A DNA stretch of 64,000 nt from Nomia melanderi (taxonomy: Eukaryota; Arthropoda; Insecta; Hymenoptera; Halictidae), in the NCBI RefSeq assembly GCF_051020985.1, contig NC_135001.1:17849896-17913895 (forward strand), written 5' to 3'. This document shows, piece by piece, positions 46,451-60,010 of the stretch. The notes under the pieces were generated by a model, which ran no database searches, had not been told where the DNA came from, and saw only the letters and a program-made list of their open reading frames with translations. How positions within the stretch are numbered: position 1 is the stretch's first letter; each line of letters starts with the position of its first letter. The translations under genes were made by a program, and so were the position numbers.

Positions 46451-48150
46451 TATTAAAGTTGTAAGTAGATATGCAAGTGTTCTTTGTTATCATTAATTAT
46501 TTAAATTATAAGTAATTTTTTAAATTGCATAAACAATGAATGTTCATCCCTATGAGTTTTCTGTGATAGTTTTAATTATCGTAATTATTGTAATTAGAAC
46601 CTTGAAACAACATGATTCGTGTGCAATATTAGTAGTCGTTTTATCGTGATTTAACGACAAGTTTCACTGATTATTCATTTACTAGGTAAATTCCGGTTGA
46701 GGGAACGTTAAAGCAGCCGTGTAGCTGGTACCCAATATCGAAAAACAAATTCAGATTTGTATCAGGTCTGCTACCTACTGTGTTCGCTAGTCTAGAAACA
46801 CGGCGCGGTTTATCGTCTTGATTGCGACCGTATTTTATTAAGAAGTTTCTACTTCATTTGCGGTCCTCCTAAAGTTACGTTCTCAATCTGTTTGTGTAAC
46901 TTCGCGATTGAATTTCAGAACAGTTGAACGCCATAGTTACGATTCGTTTATTATGAACGTTCTATACACACGCACATACATATATACATGCAAAAAGACA
47001 TGGAGGACATTTATTTTATTTAATATAGATTCTTGCAATGTTAAATATATTTTGAAAATAATATTTTATCATGCATCAAGAATTTTGAATGAAATAAAAA
47101 CTTTGAATAGTGATAAATTCAATTTTTGTTTCTATTTAAATTGAAAAGAAAATGTTTATTAAAGGATATGTAATTGACTTTTAGCTAGTTAATTTTTTAA
47201 AATACTTTATGTAAAAGGAACATGTATCTAGAGTGAAACGTGTCAAGCAGTTATTCACGTGATCAATTAATGTTATAAATGTTATAAATATGCTGTAAAC
47301 ATTTTGTTATAATAAATATAATGATGTGTTAGTAAATATTCATTATAATTAAAAAATGGGTAACTGAATTAATGTTGAAAACAATGGTGAACAGTGTCCA
47401 ATATTTTAATGAAGATATATATTCCGAATTTAATTATTTAATTATCTTTATTTTAATTTAAATGCTATGATATCAGAAATGGTCCTCAAAATTGAGAAAT
47501 ACCAGATTTAAATTGAAATGTTTAGCACTAACGGGTAATTTTTCTTTAAAATTATAATTTTCTCAAATCAATAATTTCAAACGAAAGTGCAAATTGAATG
47601 ACAAACAATAAACATTTTGTTCAGAATTATTTTGCACTTTGTAAGAGTCTGCTTTGGTCGTTATAGTAATCTTTTTTATAGTTGTAGATATTTTTTTAGA
47701 TCATCCTAAGCACACGACAGAAACTGAGAATTAAAATTAATATCTTTTGTCACCAATTGGATTTTCACATACTCAAATACTTTCTATGTTTACTTGAAAG
47801 TTACAATTATTACGGTTATACCATCGGAGTGGGTTACATTCTGAGAAATTGATCTAGGTCGGTGTGAACTATAGTTACCCGGTTTCTGTAGTTGTTACCA
47901 AGAAATCGCGATATACCCATTATGTGTGCTTATTCTATTCGGTAGCTCAGTAATGCCCATTTATACGTAATAGATCTAGAATTACATCAGATGTACCTGG
48001 TTCTATAGTCTATAACAGAGGCGAAACATTTATTCAAATCACTCTTTTGCAGAAACGTGAAAATTATACATGGTATCCAAAAGTAGGGTTTACTACTTTA
48101 AATAGTTCTAAGTACCAATAAACGCTTAAATACTTAAATGCTTTTTTTAT
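46451..48150. other. AT-rich non-coding stretch
   Basis: A small GC-richer patch lies at 46,690-46,900 (acggcgcggtttatcg). Nothing is recognised as a gene or repeat. Confidence 0.45.
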
Positions 48151-48290
48151 TTAACCAGTTAACTGTGTTTGGCGAGCTGTTTAAATTGTAATTTCTGTGA
48201 AAAGCCAATGGTCACAACTTTTTACCATGACACAAAATCCTGCAACTTCTCCATGACGAGTATACTCGTCGAACACAGTTAACCGGTTAA
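48151..48290 (+). mobile_element. Family E short TTAA-element (140 bp), perfect palindrome
   Basis: TTAACCAGTTAACTGTGTTT at the left. The right end, read inward, is TTAACCGGTTAACTGTGTTC and then a perfect 16-bp palindrome GACGAGTATACTCGTC (48,255-48,270), exactly 16 nt inside the TTAA (48,287-48,290). It is shorter than the other E copies, so it is likely an internally deleted form. Non-coding. Confidence 0.88.
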
Positions 48291-49701
48291 ATATTTATTA
48301 CAATATCTGGATTTAGACATTTATTACAAATTACACGTGGAAGATGATGGCATTCAAATCTTTAAATGCATATAATAAAACAAATAGTAAACTTCCATTG
48401 CATTCAAAGGAATTATTTTACCGTATACTTCCGACATTCGACTCCAAATTTATTAACTTTCAAAAGCTTTCGAGATATTTTTACCACTAACATTGAAGGT
48501 TATTTTCACTTTTTTAATACGAATAATGCTCAATGAAAAGAAGAACAAAAGTAGGACGAATACTTTCGTAAAATGTTTACTTTATTAAAATTTATTAAAA
48601 CTGACTGATATCAGTTCGATATATTTCATTATCGATGTTGATAGATTCTTACGTTAATTTGAGTAAATCTGATTTTGAGTAAATGTAGGTGTCTGATAAA
48701 AAAGTAGGAATTGGGTAGTGTATCTATAACTCATAAAATGAATATTTATTTAACATACGAAGATATTACAAATAACGAAACTAAAATAGATCTTTCACTA
48801 TTATTACACAATAAATAACACAAGAAAACTGAAGTTCTTACTCTTTATATGATTTCAATCTTATTGTAACTTATCTTATCTCGTTACTTCATGGGTCCAC
48901 CAATCCGCGGCCGATTAAAGTGAATGTATCTCACTCGAGAATGCAAGTATTACAAATCGATACACTATAGATTCAGCCAGCAGTTTCACTTCTAACAATA
49001 CTTACACAATTCCTTCCTTTCCTTCGATGCAATCAAATCAATGGTAACATTGAAAGAGGATTTATAAAAGATGTAAATTAATGAATAATTTCCCTTCTAT
49101 AAACTTGTTTAATCGCGAGAAGTTTAATATTATAAGATTATGAACGTAAGAATGAATTACTTTATTCATATCTCTTATGAACGGTGAAAGCAGGGGTGTT
49201 TCATTTCATGAAAAAAATGTGGTCCTCCATCGGCAGGATGGGAAAGTTAAAATGTAGAAAGTTCTTGATGAATCTGTTGAAGAACTTATTACCCCAGTTA
49301 CAGAAAGCTTATTCATCGGGTATTTAATATCTAATATTCAATTAGCTGGTACTTCTCTTTTGGTGTTTGGCGATCGCTGGAACTGTTCAGCCGGAGTAAG
49401 ACATGCTTCAAGCTGAACTGGATCAGTCATGGAAAATTAATCTTGGTAATAATAATGCGAACCGAGCTTGGCCGAAGTTTGCGTTCAATTCGACTAATCA
49501 GTCATTCCTAATCGCAACCGTCGCGAGACTTCCTCGAGAACCGGACAATTCTGTCAATTCTGTGAATCTAGAAACCCAGACACCATTCAGATTTCTCATC
49601 CTGTCCCATGATCTTTTTAATCTATCAGCAACACAGCTATTTATGGCTGGTCCAATTTCTTGTCTGGTTTAGTCGAAAGAACTTGATATAATTTGATAGA
49701 A
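48291..49701. other. AT-rich non-coding stretch
   Basis: An 89-codon frame at 49,403-49,672 is Asn/Leu/Ser-rich, has balanced codon use compared with its surroundings and lies in a higher-complexity patch, but I recognise no domain. Nothing else is supported. Confidence 0.4.
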
Positions 49702-49905
49702 ATAACACTAGGTTCACGGAGTGCGTCAATTTGACGCATACTGAATTTTATAAACATTACTTGGCAAACGTTTATGTCGGTTTTGGTTGATGCAGTTACA
49801 AGAATACGTATCGCGATAACCTAATTTTAAACCCCTAATTTCCAAGATCTAAATAGAAGAACAATAAAACAAACCGGCAATAAACGTCCGTAAACCTAGT
49901 GTGAA
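49702..49905 (-). mobile_element. Family C TTAA-element (204 bp), intact hairpin
   Basis: ATAACACTAGGTTCACGGAG at the left and GTAAACCTAGTGTGAA at the right, each TTAA with one substitution. The stem TGCGTCA/TGACGCA (49,722-49,738, ATT loop) starts 16 nt inside the left terminus. The inner sequence tactgaattttataaacatt matches the 4481 and 45,998 copies. Confidence 0.85.
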
Positions 49906-51570
49906 AAACGATACAAGTTTTTATTGTAGTCTGATATACTTTATATTTCATAGCGTTTAAAAACATCTTTCATGTTCTTCTTTAATTGAAATTTAAAAGC
50001 TATTCTAAACATGTCTAAACGAGAATTCAATTTTATTTTGGTACAACTTTTTGCTCCTCTATTACTTGAAATATTTTTGACCGATAGCATAGAATAATCA
50101 AATATATTGCTACTTCAAACTTATATTCGACTTTAAATCACAAATTGAAGAGGTTTCGAAAATAACCGTTTGAAACTGTTACATATCGATTCCGACTGAC
50201 ACCATTACGAAGAACGAACAGTCTGACATATAATCATATTCTTCTGAGCTATATCGGTTCTGAAATGGTTCTATAACTCTTATTTTTCGGTTCTTCGTTT
50301 CACGCGGATAATTTATCTTAATTGGTCCACTGTTGGTGCTTTTACCGTATACACTACGCAATCACACGCATAGGCAATGTTGTCCGTGATATAAATATAG
50401 ACTGTTCCCCGGATTAAAATTTATTTTATCTCCTCACCGTAATAAGATAAATGCAGATAACCTGGATAATGTATTACTTCCATGTTTAAATGAAAATAGA
50501 GTGTTATAGAAAGAATATGAGAAAATATAAATAGAAAGAAATTAATAAACAAATGAATAAATAAAAAATAATATATCGTGATGAATAGACTTGTTTTACA
50601 TGCAATTCGCGAACAACAAAATCTTGACATCGGCTAATTTGTACAGATATTTGCGAAAGATTGTTGAATTTTCACATTAATGTTCAAGAATTTCACTTTC
50701 AAGGAAAAAGATTGTCTCGTTCTTCTCCATCCTCTCATCCCTCTCCATTCTCCTCGGTAGTAAAATTCTTTTTTAAGGTGAAGCGTACGTGGAAAAATTT
50801 AATTAAAGATATGGTCAAGGTGTGCCTTGATCTTGTCTAGTTTACGAGTGTCTCCAAGTGGTAAGGACTCATGGTGGTAACATTTTGCGAGTCAGCACTA
50901 GTATCGACTCAATATTCCAAAATAACGTTAATTATTGTTGAATGCGAACAATTAAAAATTTCATTCGAAAGTAAACAATTGTGTCATGTTATAATAATAT
51001 TGAGTGATTAGTGTGTTTAAATTTTCAGCGGTAGTAAAATGAATACACAACATATTTATTTTTGCAATATATTTTTGTCAACGGTACGATAATGATTGAA
51101 TAATTTGGTAAAACGGATTGCATAAATTAAAGAGATTCTGAGAAGTCTGTAATGTTATTTAAATTCATTAAAGAACGTAGCACGTGTTCAAATATTTTTG
51201 TATTTCAATAATTCGGTATAATGACTGTCACTCTTTAGAAGTACCTCTTATCGTGTCCTATGTAGAACTGTTCAAAATTTGTAAGAGTTTTGCAGTCTCC
51301 CGTATTGCAAAGGAAGTGTTCGTATTACGATTCACGTTACCACAAACAATTAACTTTAGTATATGTCTATTCACCTCGAAATATCATCGAATACGAACTG
51401 CTGACAGCAGGTTCTTGGCCGATCGTTCAAAGTAACTCAGGGCTATCCGTGTTCATGAACACTGGATGCTCTGCCTCCAGTCTAAGACTAAGTTTACATT
51501 TCCAAGTTGTATTCGGAACACGTTGCAGGTTTCATATCTTTTTATAATTAATCACCATTGAGTTTATAAA
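49906..51570. other. AT-rich non-coding stretch
   Basis: The patch at 51,240-51,540 has better base complexity and two overlapping unrecognised frames. It may be upstream debris of the Tc1-like copy that follows, but no catalytic block could be read in it. Confidence 0.4.
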
Positions 51571-51693
51571 AGGACAATTGATAACACAGAAGAATTAAGA
51601 AACAGATTAGAAAAAGAATGGCACAGAATTAGTACAGAATATTTACAAAAAATAATTCGGAATGTGGCAAATCGATTGAGGCATGTTATTTAG
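51571..51693 (+). pseudogene. Tc1/mariner-like transposase C-terminal fragment
   Basis: One frame, open for about 40 codons, reads ...EELRNRLEKEWHRIS, then TEYLQKIIRNVANRLRHVI, and stops at 51,691-51,693. The spacing of the Trp, the Ile-Ser/Pro turn, the Leu-rich helix and the final Arg...Val-Ile matches the extreme C-terminus of Tc1 transposases (…EW..I….L..L..SMPRR…VI). No catalytic region or inverted ends are found nearby, so it is a truncated remnant. It may derive from a different family than the 36.4-kb fragment, as the two do not overlap. Confidence 0.6.
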
Positions 51694-52119
51694 AGTAAAA
51701 GAAATTGAGTTTGATCCCTGAACAAGTCAGATGCAATGTTGACCAAACGTCGGTGTATAATTCCTTCTGGTCACGGCTCTCACCGGGAAGCCTCAAACAA
51801 CCTTGAACACCCAGACCGTGAAAGCATCAAAGCTTTCAACTAAAGTACATAAAAATGTAACGCTAGAACTGTGGCATTTAATGATTAATAACTGTTTCTA
51901 ATTCAATTTATTTCTGCTGGGAATGATTAAATGGCACATTGAATTCTCAAGATTTTCGTGACAGTCGAAAAGTTAGTTTCTAACGTTATAGGTATATATA
52001 AGCTACGATTAGTAACCTATTTCAAAGTTGACAGAAAAATCAATTTCAAAATTGCCCCTAATTAATAAGAGTATACAGCATTGAAATGAAATAAATCTTA
52101 CCGTTCAACTATTTTTGTA
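51694..52119. other. Non-coding stretch after Tc1 remnant
   Basis: A richer segment at 51,720-51,850 (accgggaagcctcaaacaac) could be untranslated sequence of the same element. The rest is AT-rich. Confidence 0.35.
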
Positions 52120-52960
52120 ATTCTTTGTATTCACGGTACGCGGAGGAATTGTTTTATCCATGCGCCTCGAGAGTACGAGACTTTCTCCTTTCATGTAAAA
52201 GTCGTCTTCGTGCACGCATCGATGCACGTGCCCCGGTGTTGCAGGGCATTGTTAATTTGTTTATATCCTTCTCGGCCGGGAAAAAAGTAATTATTTCTAT
52301 TCGGACCGAAAAACGCCTAACGAAGCAACACGCTTGCTCATGGTCCAATTTCCGGTACTTTTATTTTCCTTTTGTGTACTCGGGCAAAAGGCTTATTGAA
52401 TTTCGTTGGCTATTCCCCGCGTGAGCGTCAACGTGCACCGTCGAGGTTTTTCAGCTTTTTATTGTCAAATACCGAGTTCCCTCTGTGAAATTATGCTTTG
52501 CCCGCCTCGTCACAATCTCATCGTTATTTCATCGATATTATGAAAGCATCTGGCAATTGGAGAATATTGTCCCGCGCTTGCGGCCGTCCTGAGAGACGGG
52601 GAGAAGGATATGGGAATTTCAAGGAGTAAACGAGCACGAACGGAAAAGTGCGAACACTTACAGGAATTGCGCATCAATCGTGTATCGAATCACTACGGAA
52701 AACACGTTCAGTGAATTTTCTGTTTGATCGTAACGGAAAGTCGGAGTTCCTGCTTTGATGCTAAAGTCATATTGAAAATCTTGTTCCGAACCGGTTGTCG
52801 AAGGACCACGCGCATCCAATCCGTCAATCCTCAACTCGGCGGTAGGAAGTTTTATTGCAGCGTTGCACTTTCCACGAAACTTTTACAATACAATCACATC
52901 GCGCGACGATTCGCACGATTCTATCCACACCGCGATCGTCACTGAATTATCGTTTATCGA
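52120..52960. promoter_or_regulatory. GC-richer island, candidate regulatory sequence
   Basis: CG-containing sequence of high complexity (catcgatgcacgtgcccc, cgcgcttgcggccgtcc) against AT-rich flanks. Plus frames at 52,125-52,424 (99 codons) and 52,724-52,945 (73 codons), and a minus frame, are domainless. A conserved enhancer or an unseen exon is possible. Confidence 0.25.
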
Positions 52961-53100
52961 CTTTTGATAAAGTCGATCATAAAAGATATGTACTGTACTA
53001 TAGTTACATCGATTTTTTAAATTATAGGCAGACCGAGGCGAATCGTATCGTCTTGTCTTTGACGATAAAGGAATGAAAGTAATAAAAATAAGTCGATGAT
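52961..53100. other. AT-rich spacer
   Basis: Nothing recognised. Confidence 0.5.
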
Positions 53101-53302
53101 TTGAACACTAGAACTACGACTTGTTTGTTTCGCAATTATTAATATCTTAAAAGCATTGAATATTTGAAATGGTCTTGAAAATAAATAGTCTCGTTCGGAT
53201 ACTATAATAAATGTCTGAAGAAACTAAAAATACTCTATGTTACAATTTTTATAGGGAGTACATATATTAATCGTAATAAATGCTCTGTAGTTCTAGTGTC
53301 AA
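53101..53302. mobile_element. Family C-type element (202 bp), uninterrupted
   Basis: TTGAACACTAGAACTACG at the left and CTGTAGTTCTAGTGTCAA at the right. The terminal inverted word is nearly perfect, and both flanking TTAA have one change. The inner segment aatatcttaaaagcattg contains the TTAA at which the 26.6-kb relative was split by a family B element. Non-coding. Confidence 0.85.
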
Positions 53303-53864
53303 CGTTTCTTTCTTTCCTACTCGCAGTCCTTTTCTACTGTACGTCTCTCGCGTTAGTTTTATCGACCACCAAGCTAAAAGTGCACAGGGGCAAGGGGCCT
53401 CTTCTACTCACGATGCTCGATTCGCCTCTGCTTTCGACGCGTGGCCATTATTGGCGTGCGGTAATAACAAAGAACGGAAACGAGACCGAATAGGACGGAG
53501 TCAGATGGAACTATGGAAACCAAAATTCTCTATAGTTCCCTTTTACTCCGCCGTAAACTTCATATTTTTCATGGGCAATGTTTACTACACAATGCAATTA
53601 TAATAAATATTAGAATATGGAAAAACAAACAGGATTTTTTAACACTAAAATATTCAATTGATTTTGCATTTATCTTTATTGTATGTGTAATTCATGTTTG
53701 AACATTGTCGTTCAAACAGACAGTTCAAAGAGGCAGTTAGGCAGTTAGGCAATCAGCATAGATTAATAAAGACGGTAACATTTCTTTTAGTAATTTTATT
53801 TCACAGTCAATATTAACAATTTCGCAATACATCAACGAATAAATCGACGTTTGTAGTCAACACG
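53303..53864. other. Mixed non-coding stretch
   Basis: A higher-complexity patch at 53,310-53,560 carries 107- and 65-codon plus frames in different phases, with no domain. A short tandem caggcagttaggcagttagg-like repeat lies near 53,730-53,755. Confidence 0.4.
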
Positions 53865-53930
53865 TTAACCCTTTCAAAACATTCCACCAAAACTGTGTCT
53901 TCAATCGACATGTGTTTGATAACTGTAAAA
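53865..53930 (+). mobile_element. Possible TTAA-element end (CCCTTTCAAAAC), solo
   Basis: TTAACCCTTTCAAAACATTCC resembles the CCCTTTG-type ends but has no subterminal palindrome and no partner end. Weak. Confidence 0.3.
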
Positions 53931-56900
53931 GATGCTTTTTTGTAACTACTTTCGTTTGTGTACCGTCTATGTGTCATTAAAGATTCATCGATTCTACGAA
54001 TAACTTTTACCAAAGTCTAGAAATTATTCAAAACTATTATTAACGTCATTTATCTACTAAAGTCACGATCCGTCGGATGATATGAAAATCTGCCCGTTAC
54101 GTCTATTCATTCGAATAGCCACGTTAGCGATTCATTATAAATTCAGTAACTAAAGAATTACATTTGCGAGGTTATTTGCGGCACACACTGTAAATTATTC
54201 AAAGAAATTGTCAAAAACTGAAGTGACTGATCATTTAAATATTATATTAGCTACACTTTGTAATGGAATAAAGACTCTACGCCAATCTCATATGCTTCTG
54301 CTTTTATTTTAATTAAAAGTTCATCACTTCTATTGAAACATTTTGTGAGGGAATGACAGTTACTGCGCAGAACTAAAAAGATGAGATGAGTGACGGTACA
54401 GAAGCAAGAAACGATACTGCCTTTGTTCGGTTTAATTGCGTTTGTTATACGTATGAATCGCTAACTGCGATATAGAGTTCGATATGTTATGGAATTCAAA
54501 TTTGTCCGGACCCAAGAAATATGTCAGCTTGGTTTAAAAAAGTATCTTCAAAAATACCTTGCATTGTACCGGCTGATAATCATACCGTGAATAAAAAATT
54601 GAATAATAAAATATTATTTATTATTTATTATATTATGGTTTACACAATAATCTATTTTTTTATCCATTGAAAACATTAAATCCGTTTCAAAATGTCGAAA
54701 TACTATGTATCTATGTACCAATTTCGAGTTGCAATGTATTCTGTTTAGTATTCGGACTAACCTTTGTGAAAGCTTTAAATTCAATTGAAATTGCATTTGA
54801 ATCAGGTCGGTTTGAATTCGATTACAAGGCTGTGAGAATTAATCGTTTATTTTAGGATTACTGTTTATGAAGTTTATGTTTAATTAATTGAACATTGAAT
54901 TATTAATATTATAGTATATTATATTATACAATGTTGGTAGTATAGAATAAATTGAATATAGTCACTTTCTATTATCAATTATTTCAATTTTACACGTATT
55001 GAGGTATATTGAAGTGATAAATTATAAGGCAGTGCTAAATTTCTATTAAAAACGTGGGAAGAAATATTATAAGATTGTTATAATGCTCCTAGACCAGTTA
55101 AAAAATTTTTATTATTACACCGGTATTATTGCACCGGTAACATTTCTATCAATAGCTTCATAGGCGTCTTTAAAGACACTGTAATTGATTATAATTTTCT
55201 AAATTCATAATCATTCCTAAAAGTACAGATATTTTAAAGTATAATTGGCAATAGGTATAAAAACTTGACACATAAACATTTAATTTTGTCTTATTAATGC
55301 ATGCTATCTAAGTAGTGACCTATATGATATTTTTTATTAAATATTCAAGTTAGATAATTCTCAATGATGTCTAAATCACAGATTTGCATAGGAAATCTTA
55401 AGAATTTTTTTATTTTGTTTATAGCTTTATGATATTTCTCTTAAATCAGCAAAGATTGGTTACAATTTCGAGAAAATAGAAAACAAAAATCTATAATTTA
55501 TAAACATTTGTTGTCTGGTGGTAACCGTGTATTTGTAATACAATTCAACAGTTGTAAAATAATAAACAACTCTATGACAGTAACAAATTGCCCTGGACTA
55601 CCTAATAAACCGAAATGTACATACATACCATTCATCTTCAGTGCCCATTCTTTTCAGAGAACGGATTTAATGAGTGTGTGGTGACTTGCATTACTGACAA
55701 AAAAAGCATACATCACTCGAACCTACAGCTGAGTCCACTTTAAAGACTAATGTTAGTTTTATACATTTTCGTTTGCTGGTTGTTTATATGTTTTTAATAC
55801 AAATATGGATATCACCTTAGACTTTATACACGAAAATATCACATAGAGTAAAGGATTGTTTGATCTCATAACATGATTGATCAGAGATAGTATACTAAAA
55901 TTTCTAAGTATATTAATAAATATATGAATATAAGACATTCGATAAAATTTATTACTTATTTTATAAAGTTCTAGCAATAAAATAGACATACTCAGAAAAT
56001 TTGACAGAAATTCCGTTTGATTTCATAAAGAAATATTAAAAACTTATTTTCAAATGTCCATGAAGTATAGAGATATATACCTTTATAATATATATTTACT
56101 TTATAATTAACATATACCTTTTTGATAAATTTCATTAGCAAAATAAAAAAATGTTACAGTTCTAAAGAACTGATCAATATTGAAGAAGAAATGATTGGAA
56201 ACGATAAAATAGACGATTATAAGTATTCGAACCAGAGAAATAAAAATGTCAGTATGGTTACAAAAATTATTAAGAGTTTTAAATAATTTAAATATTAACT
56301 CAAAATCTGTTCACCTGAATTTAAGCGAAGCTGAAATTTTAAGGACGGCGTAAAATGAAAAATTCATTATTCACTGCAATTTGATCAGATGAAATTAAAA
56401 TCTCTTGATTTGGATCAGATTACTGGAAGTGTGTTTGAACAGAAGTAAACAACTTTTTTAAATAATTACGTTTTATTTTCAACATTAAAAAAGAAAGTAT
56501 TATGATTTAATGATGCACGTTGACTGGTAATTTTTGAAAAATTTACGAAATAAATTAATGGAAACGACTAAAGAGTCTGTCAATATATTAGAACGTAACT
56601 TAAATTAATAAAATTATAACTATAATAATAAAATAGTAAATTATACATGCAGTCACTACAATCTTTTAATATTAATCCCATTGCAAATACATCGGACGTA
56701 TTAACAAGTTTAACAAAACAGTATAATATCGGCACAAAAAGTTCAATGGTTTACTAAAATTCCGAAAATGAAATGGACAAACGAATATGAAAGAGAATTG
56801 TTTTAAAATATTTGGAAAACGAATAATTTATAAAAATGTACGGGCATGTAAATAAAAAAGAGTTGTTTCAGTTTAATCGAGTATCGTTTCCAATTAAAGA

Positions 56901-58201
56901 ATGGGTATTTAAACGTCGATGCATGAAATGCACGGACAATATCCGGTGTCACTCAATTACGTAAAAATGATTAAATCGTCGTTAATTCATTTTGATTCTG
57001 TTAGAACCGACAGGAAGATTATTTTTGAGCTTCATTAGTTTTATTCGAAGCGGAAAGTGTTTAACGAAGCAGCGGGCGTATTCACCGTTTGATTGCTCAC
57101 AGTTCGACGTCTGCTTTGTGTCTGCTAACTACAATCAGCCGTTACTTCTAGGATCGATTTCAGCATTTAAAAAATTGTGGTGATTGATGAAAGGGAATAT
57201 TAAGATCCGTGGCAATTTGGGAAAAGGATATATTTGTAAATTGAGTGTACACAATCGTAGAAGCTAGAAATAATGTTAACAAATACTACAAATTATTATT
57301 TTGTACGAGGAATTCTGTAGATACCTACATCGTAACTTCATGAAAGTAACTAAGTAGAAAACAATAATAAACAATTTTGTGGTCATAAAAGTCATAAAAG
57401 TTCTAATATTCATGTGTCGCAGTTTTATTTTTAAATATCTCAATGAACTGTTCTTTTAGTTTATTTCAACAACAGAAAATTAAGACAGATCGACGTCTCG
57501 ATGTTTTCACTTCTCAACTCTTTGTGACACGTAACTCCCAAATCATGAGAATCCTTTCAAAAATGTTTAAAGAAGGTTTGAAGTATTGTAATAAAACATA
57601 ATGAATATGTATTTTTACACTTTGAATTCATTCTTTTGCCTCGAGGTAATAATGGCAACTTCCTCGCATGACCAAGGCATGTTTGCAGATTGAAATCACA
57701 TTGCGAATTCAAGAAATAATAGAAAAATTACTAAAACTATTAAAATTATTTAAAATTATTAAAATTATTTAAATTAGATAAGAAAGGTGATTCTTGTTCG
57801 TGTAATATAGATACATATCGAAGTTTCTACAAGGAACGTTTATATACCTTTCAGATATATACAATCAACTGAAGTTCAAATTTCGACATTTTTTCAAAAC
57901 TAAATTGCCCAAAAACAAAGGGCGGCCGAGAAAAATTGATTTCAGGTTTGTATTCGGCGCACGAAAATCTGTTGAAACTGTATTGGTTATTGCAACATAA
58001 AATATGTGTTGGACAGTGTCACCGGAATACAAAAGTCTTCATATCTTAGAAACGGGGTCAACCCCTTCCTAACATTGTACAACAATAGTAAAATCAGTAA
58101 TAATAATATTCATATACATTATGAAAAATAAACTGTACGGTACTTTAAGTTCATTACTAAAATTCAACTTGCTCTGTCGAAGATTTCCAATATTTAAACC
58201 C
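53931..58201. other. AT-rich non-coding stretch
   Basis: This is the longest feature-poor part of the window, with high A+T, many runs of A or T, a reiterated attaaaattatttaaa motif at 57,735-57,770, and only chance frames. A small GC-richer patch at 56,880-57,180 includes a domainless 63-codon frame. Confidence 0.5.
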
Positions 58202-58448
58202 CTTGACCACTTAACTGCGTTCGACGAGTACGCATCATCTTACAGCTCAAAATGACACTAACTCTTTCAACAATCAATTATTCATTCTTTCAGACAAACA
58301 TGTAATTCTTCGTTCTGCTTTACTATTTCATTAGAATATTTTGTAGGTGCATTTGCCCTGCGCTTGACGAATACACGCTTCATTATTCAATTTCATTCTG
58401 CGTAGAATAATAGACGTTCGAAACTAAATTCCTCAATTAACAGATTAA
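58202..58448 (-). mobile_element. Family E TTAA-element (about 247 bp)
   Basis: The left end (ttgaccacttaactgcgttc then gacgagtacgcatcatc) corresponds to the palindromic end of the family. The right end is TTAACAGATTAA (58,437-58,448). The interior (caacaatcaattattcattc, caaacatgtaattctt, taggtgcatttgccctgcg) matches the complement of 35,051-35,295. Both ends have diverged, so boundaries are good to a few bases. Confidence 0.75.
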
Positions 58449-58779
58449 GGACAGAATTGTGCCGCGAAAATCTGTATCTTTAATTTTTCCACGCAAATAT
58501 AATAAGCAATAATTTGACTCGTTAACGTGTTTGTCTGTTATATCAGTTAATAAACAAACACAAATGAAATACTCGTACCTAAACTACACTGATAGTTCCA
58601 TAAATAAGGAAACTCTCCTGTACAATGTTCGACAAAATCATATGAAAGGCATATCTCTCAAAGAGGCTTTAACGTACAGATTCAGTGCAGCTTATTTACC
58701 AAATGCTCGCATTCAACAACAATAAGCAAGGGGATTTGGATTCAGAATTCATTGTCAGAGAACTCAAGTCACTGCGGAC
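58449..58779. other. AT-rich non-coding stretch
   Basis: A domainless 64-codon frame lies at 58,531-58,725. Nothing else is seen. Confidence 0.45.
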
Positions 58780-59240
58780 ACTTGATAACTTTCCATTCTG
58801 AATGGAAAGTCTGCACGCGTTATACGTAGAAGCTTTCTAGCATTGTCGCTGCGAGAATCGTCCGACTATTACTTTCGAGCGAGATAGCGCGCTAAAGGGA
58901 AGAATGAAAAAAAAAAAACAGGAAGAGGAAAGAATTCGTTACTTCTGTGAAGGGCCGGGGGGAACCCTGGAAAAATCGGGCGAAAGCAGGAACGAGTAAC
59001 AGCGTATTGCAACGATATTCAATAGAATTTCGTACGTAAATTCCTCGACCCTGTCTGCTTGACTTCGGTATTCCATTTAAGACGAGAGATCCGTAATTTA
59101 AAGCAATTAAATATGTACGCGTGATTTATACGTATATACCCTTCTGCATTGAATTAATTACCAGCCGTGCTCGGAACTTGCTTGTTCCACTCGCAACACG
59201 TGTTCGGATAATTGTCATGCGAAGGAAATATTTTTCAATA
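58780..59240. promoter_or_regulatory. GC-richer island, candidate regulatory sequence
   Basis: CG-containing sequence (gcgagatagcgcgctaaag) precedes a run of A at about 58,908, then a G-rich segment (gggccggggggaaccc). It is followed by a high-complexity block with aattaattaccagc and ggataattgtc words. A composition call only. Confidence 0.25.
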
Positions 59241-60010
59241 CAGCCATTTACAGTTAATTAACATACGTATGAACGGTTAATTTGCATTAATTTCAATAAA
59301 TTGAGAAAAATTGCTCACTAATTTCAATGGAAATTGTGATTTAATTCATAATTTCATACATTTGATTAACTTGCTTTCAGTAATTCTTATGTTAATTGTA
59401 CAGTATGCAATCAAAGTACATGAATAATTGAACTTATAGCGTAAAAATAATTGCGTCGAGGAAAATATTTTAGTTTACACAATAAAATTAATGTTTATAT
59501 TGAATGAGTATATTTGAAAAGTCTGACTGACAAAGCTTTGATTATTCAATGACCTGTTTACCGAAAAAATAAAAATATAAGCAATATGACGAATATATAT
59601 TGCAAAAATCGATAAATATAAATTATACTTAAAAATTAACTTTACTGCATTCTTCAGATTTTATTTACCTCATGCTTTCGTTTTTAACACGAACATATCT
59701 TTTTATGTTGTATGGAAATAATTTGTGGACTACCAGTTCGTAGTATTATTTACATTTACTTATTATTTACTTTTATATTCTAATAAATTTATGAAAGAAC
59801 TTCTACTACGTAAAAAAGAATTTGTAAAACATGCATGGAAAACAATTGTGGAATATTGCGTTAATGTGTGTAATAATTGTTTTTAAAACATCCATTTGGA
59901 GATCTTAAAAAAATTTGTGTTTCTTGCTTCTGCTACGAACGTAAAACTGTGTAGATTAGATAAATTCGGGGCATGATCAAAGAAATATATACGTTGAGCG
60001 AAGCACATTT
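59241..60010. other. AT-rich non-coding stretch
   Basis: Nothing recognised. Confidence 0.5.

Noticed and set aside
52289..57095. Similarity of about 40 bp between 52,29x and 57,04x (a taacgaagca core)
   Set aside because: Only short interrupted matches; the alignment does not extend and could be chance.
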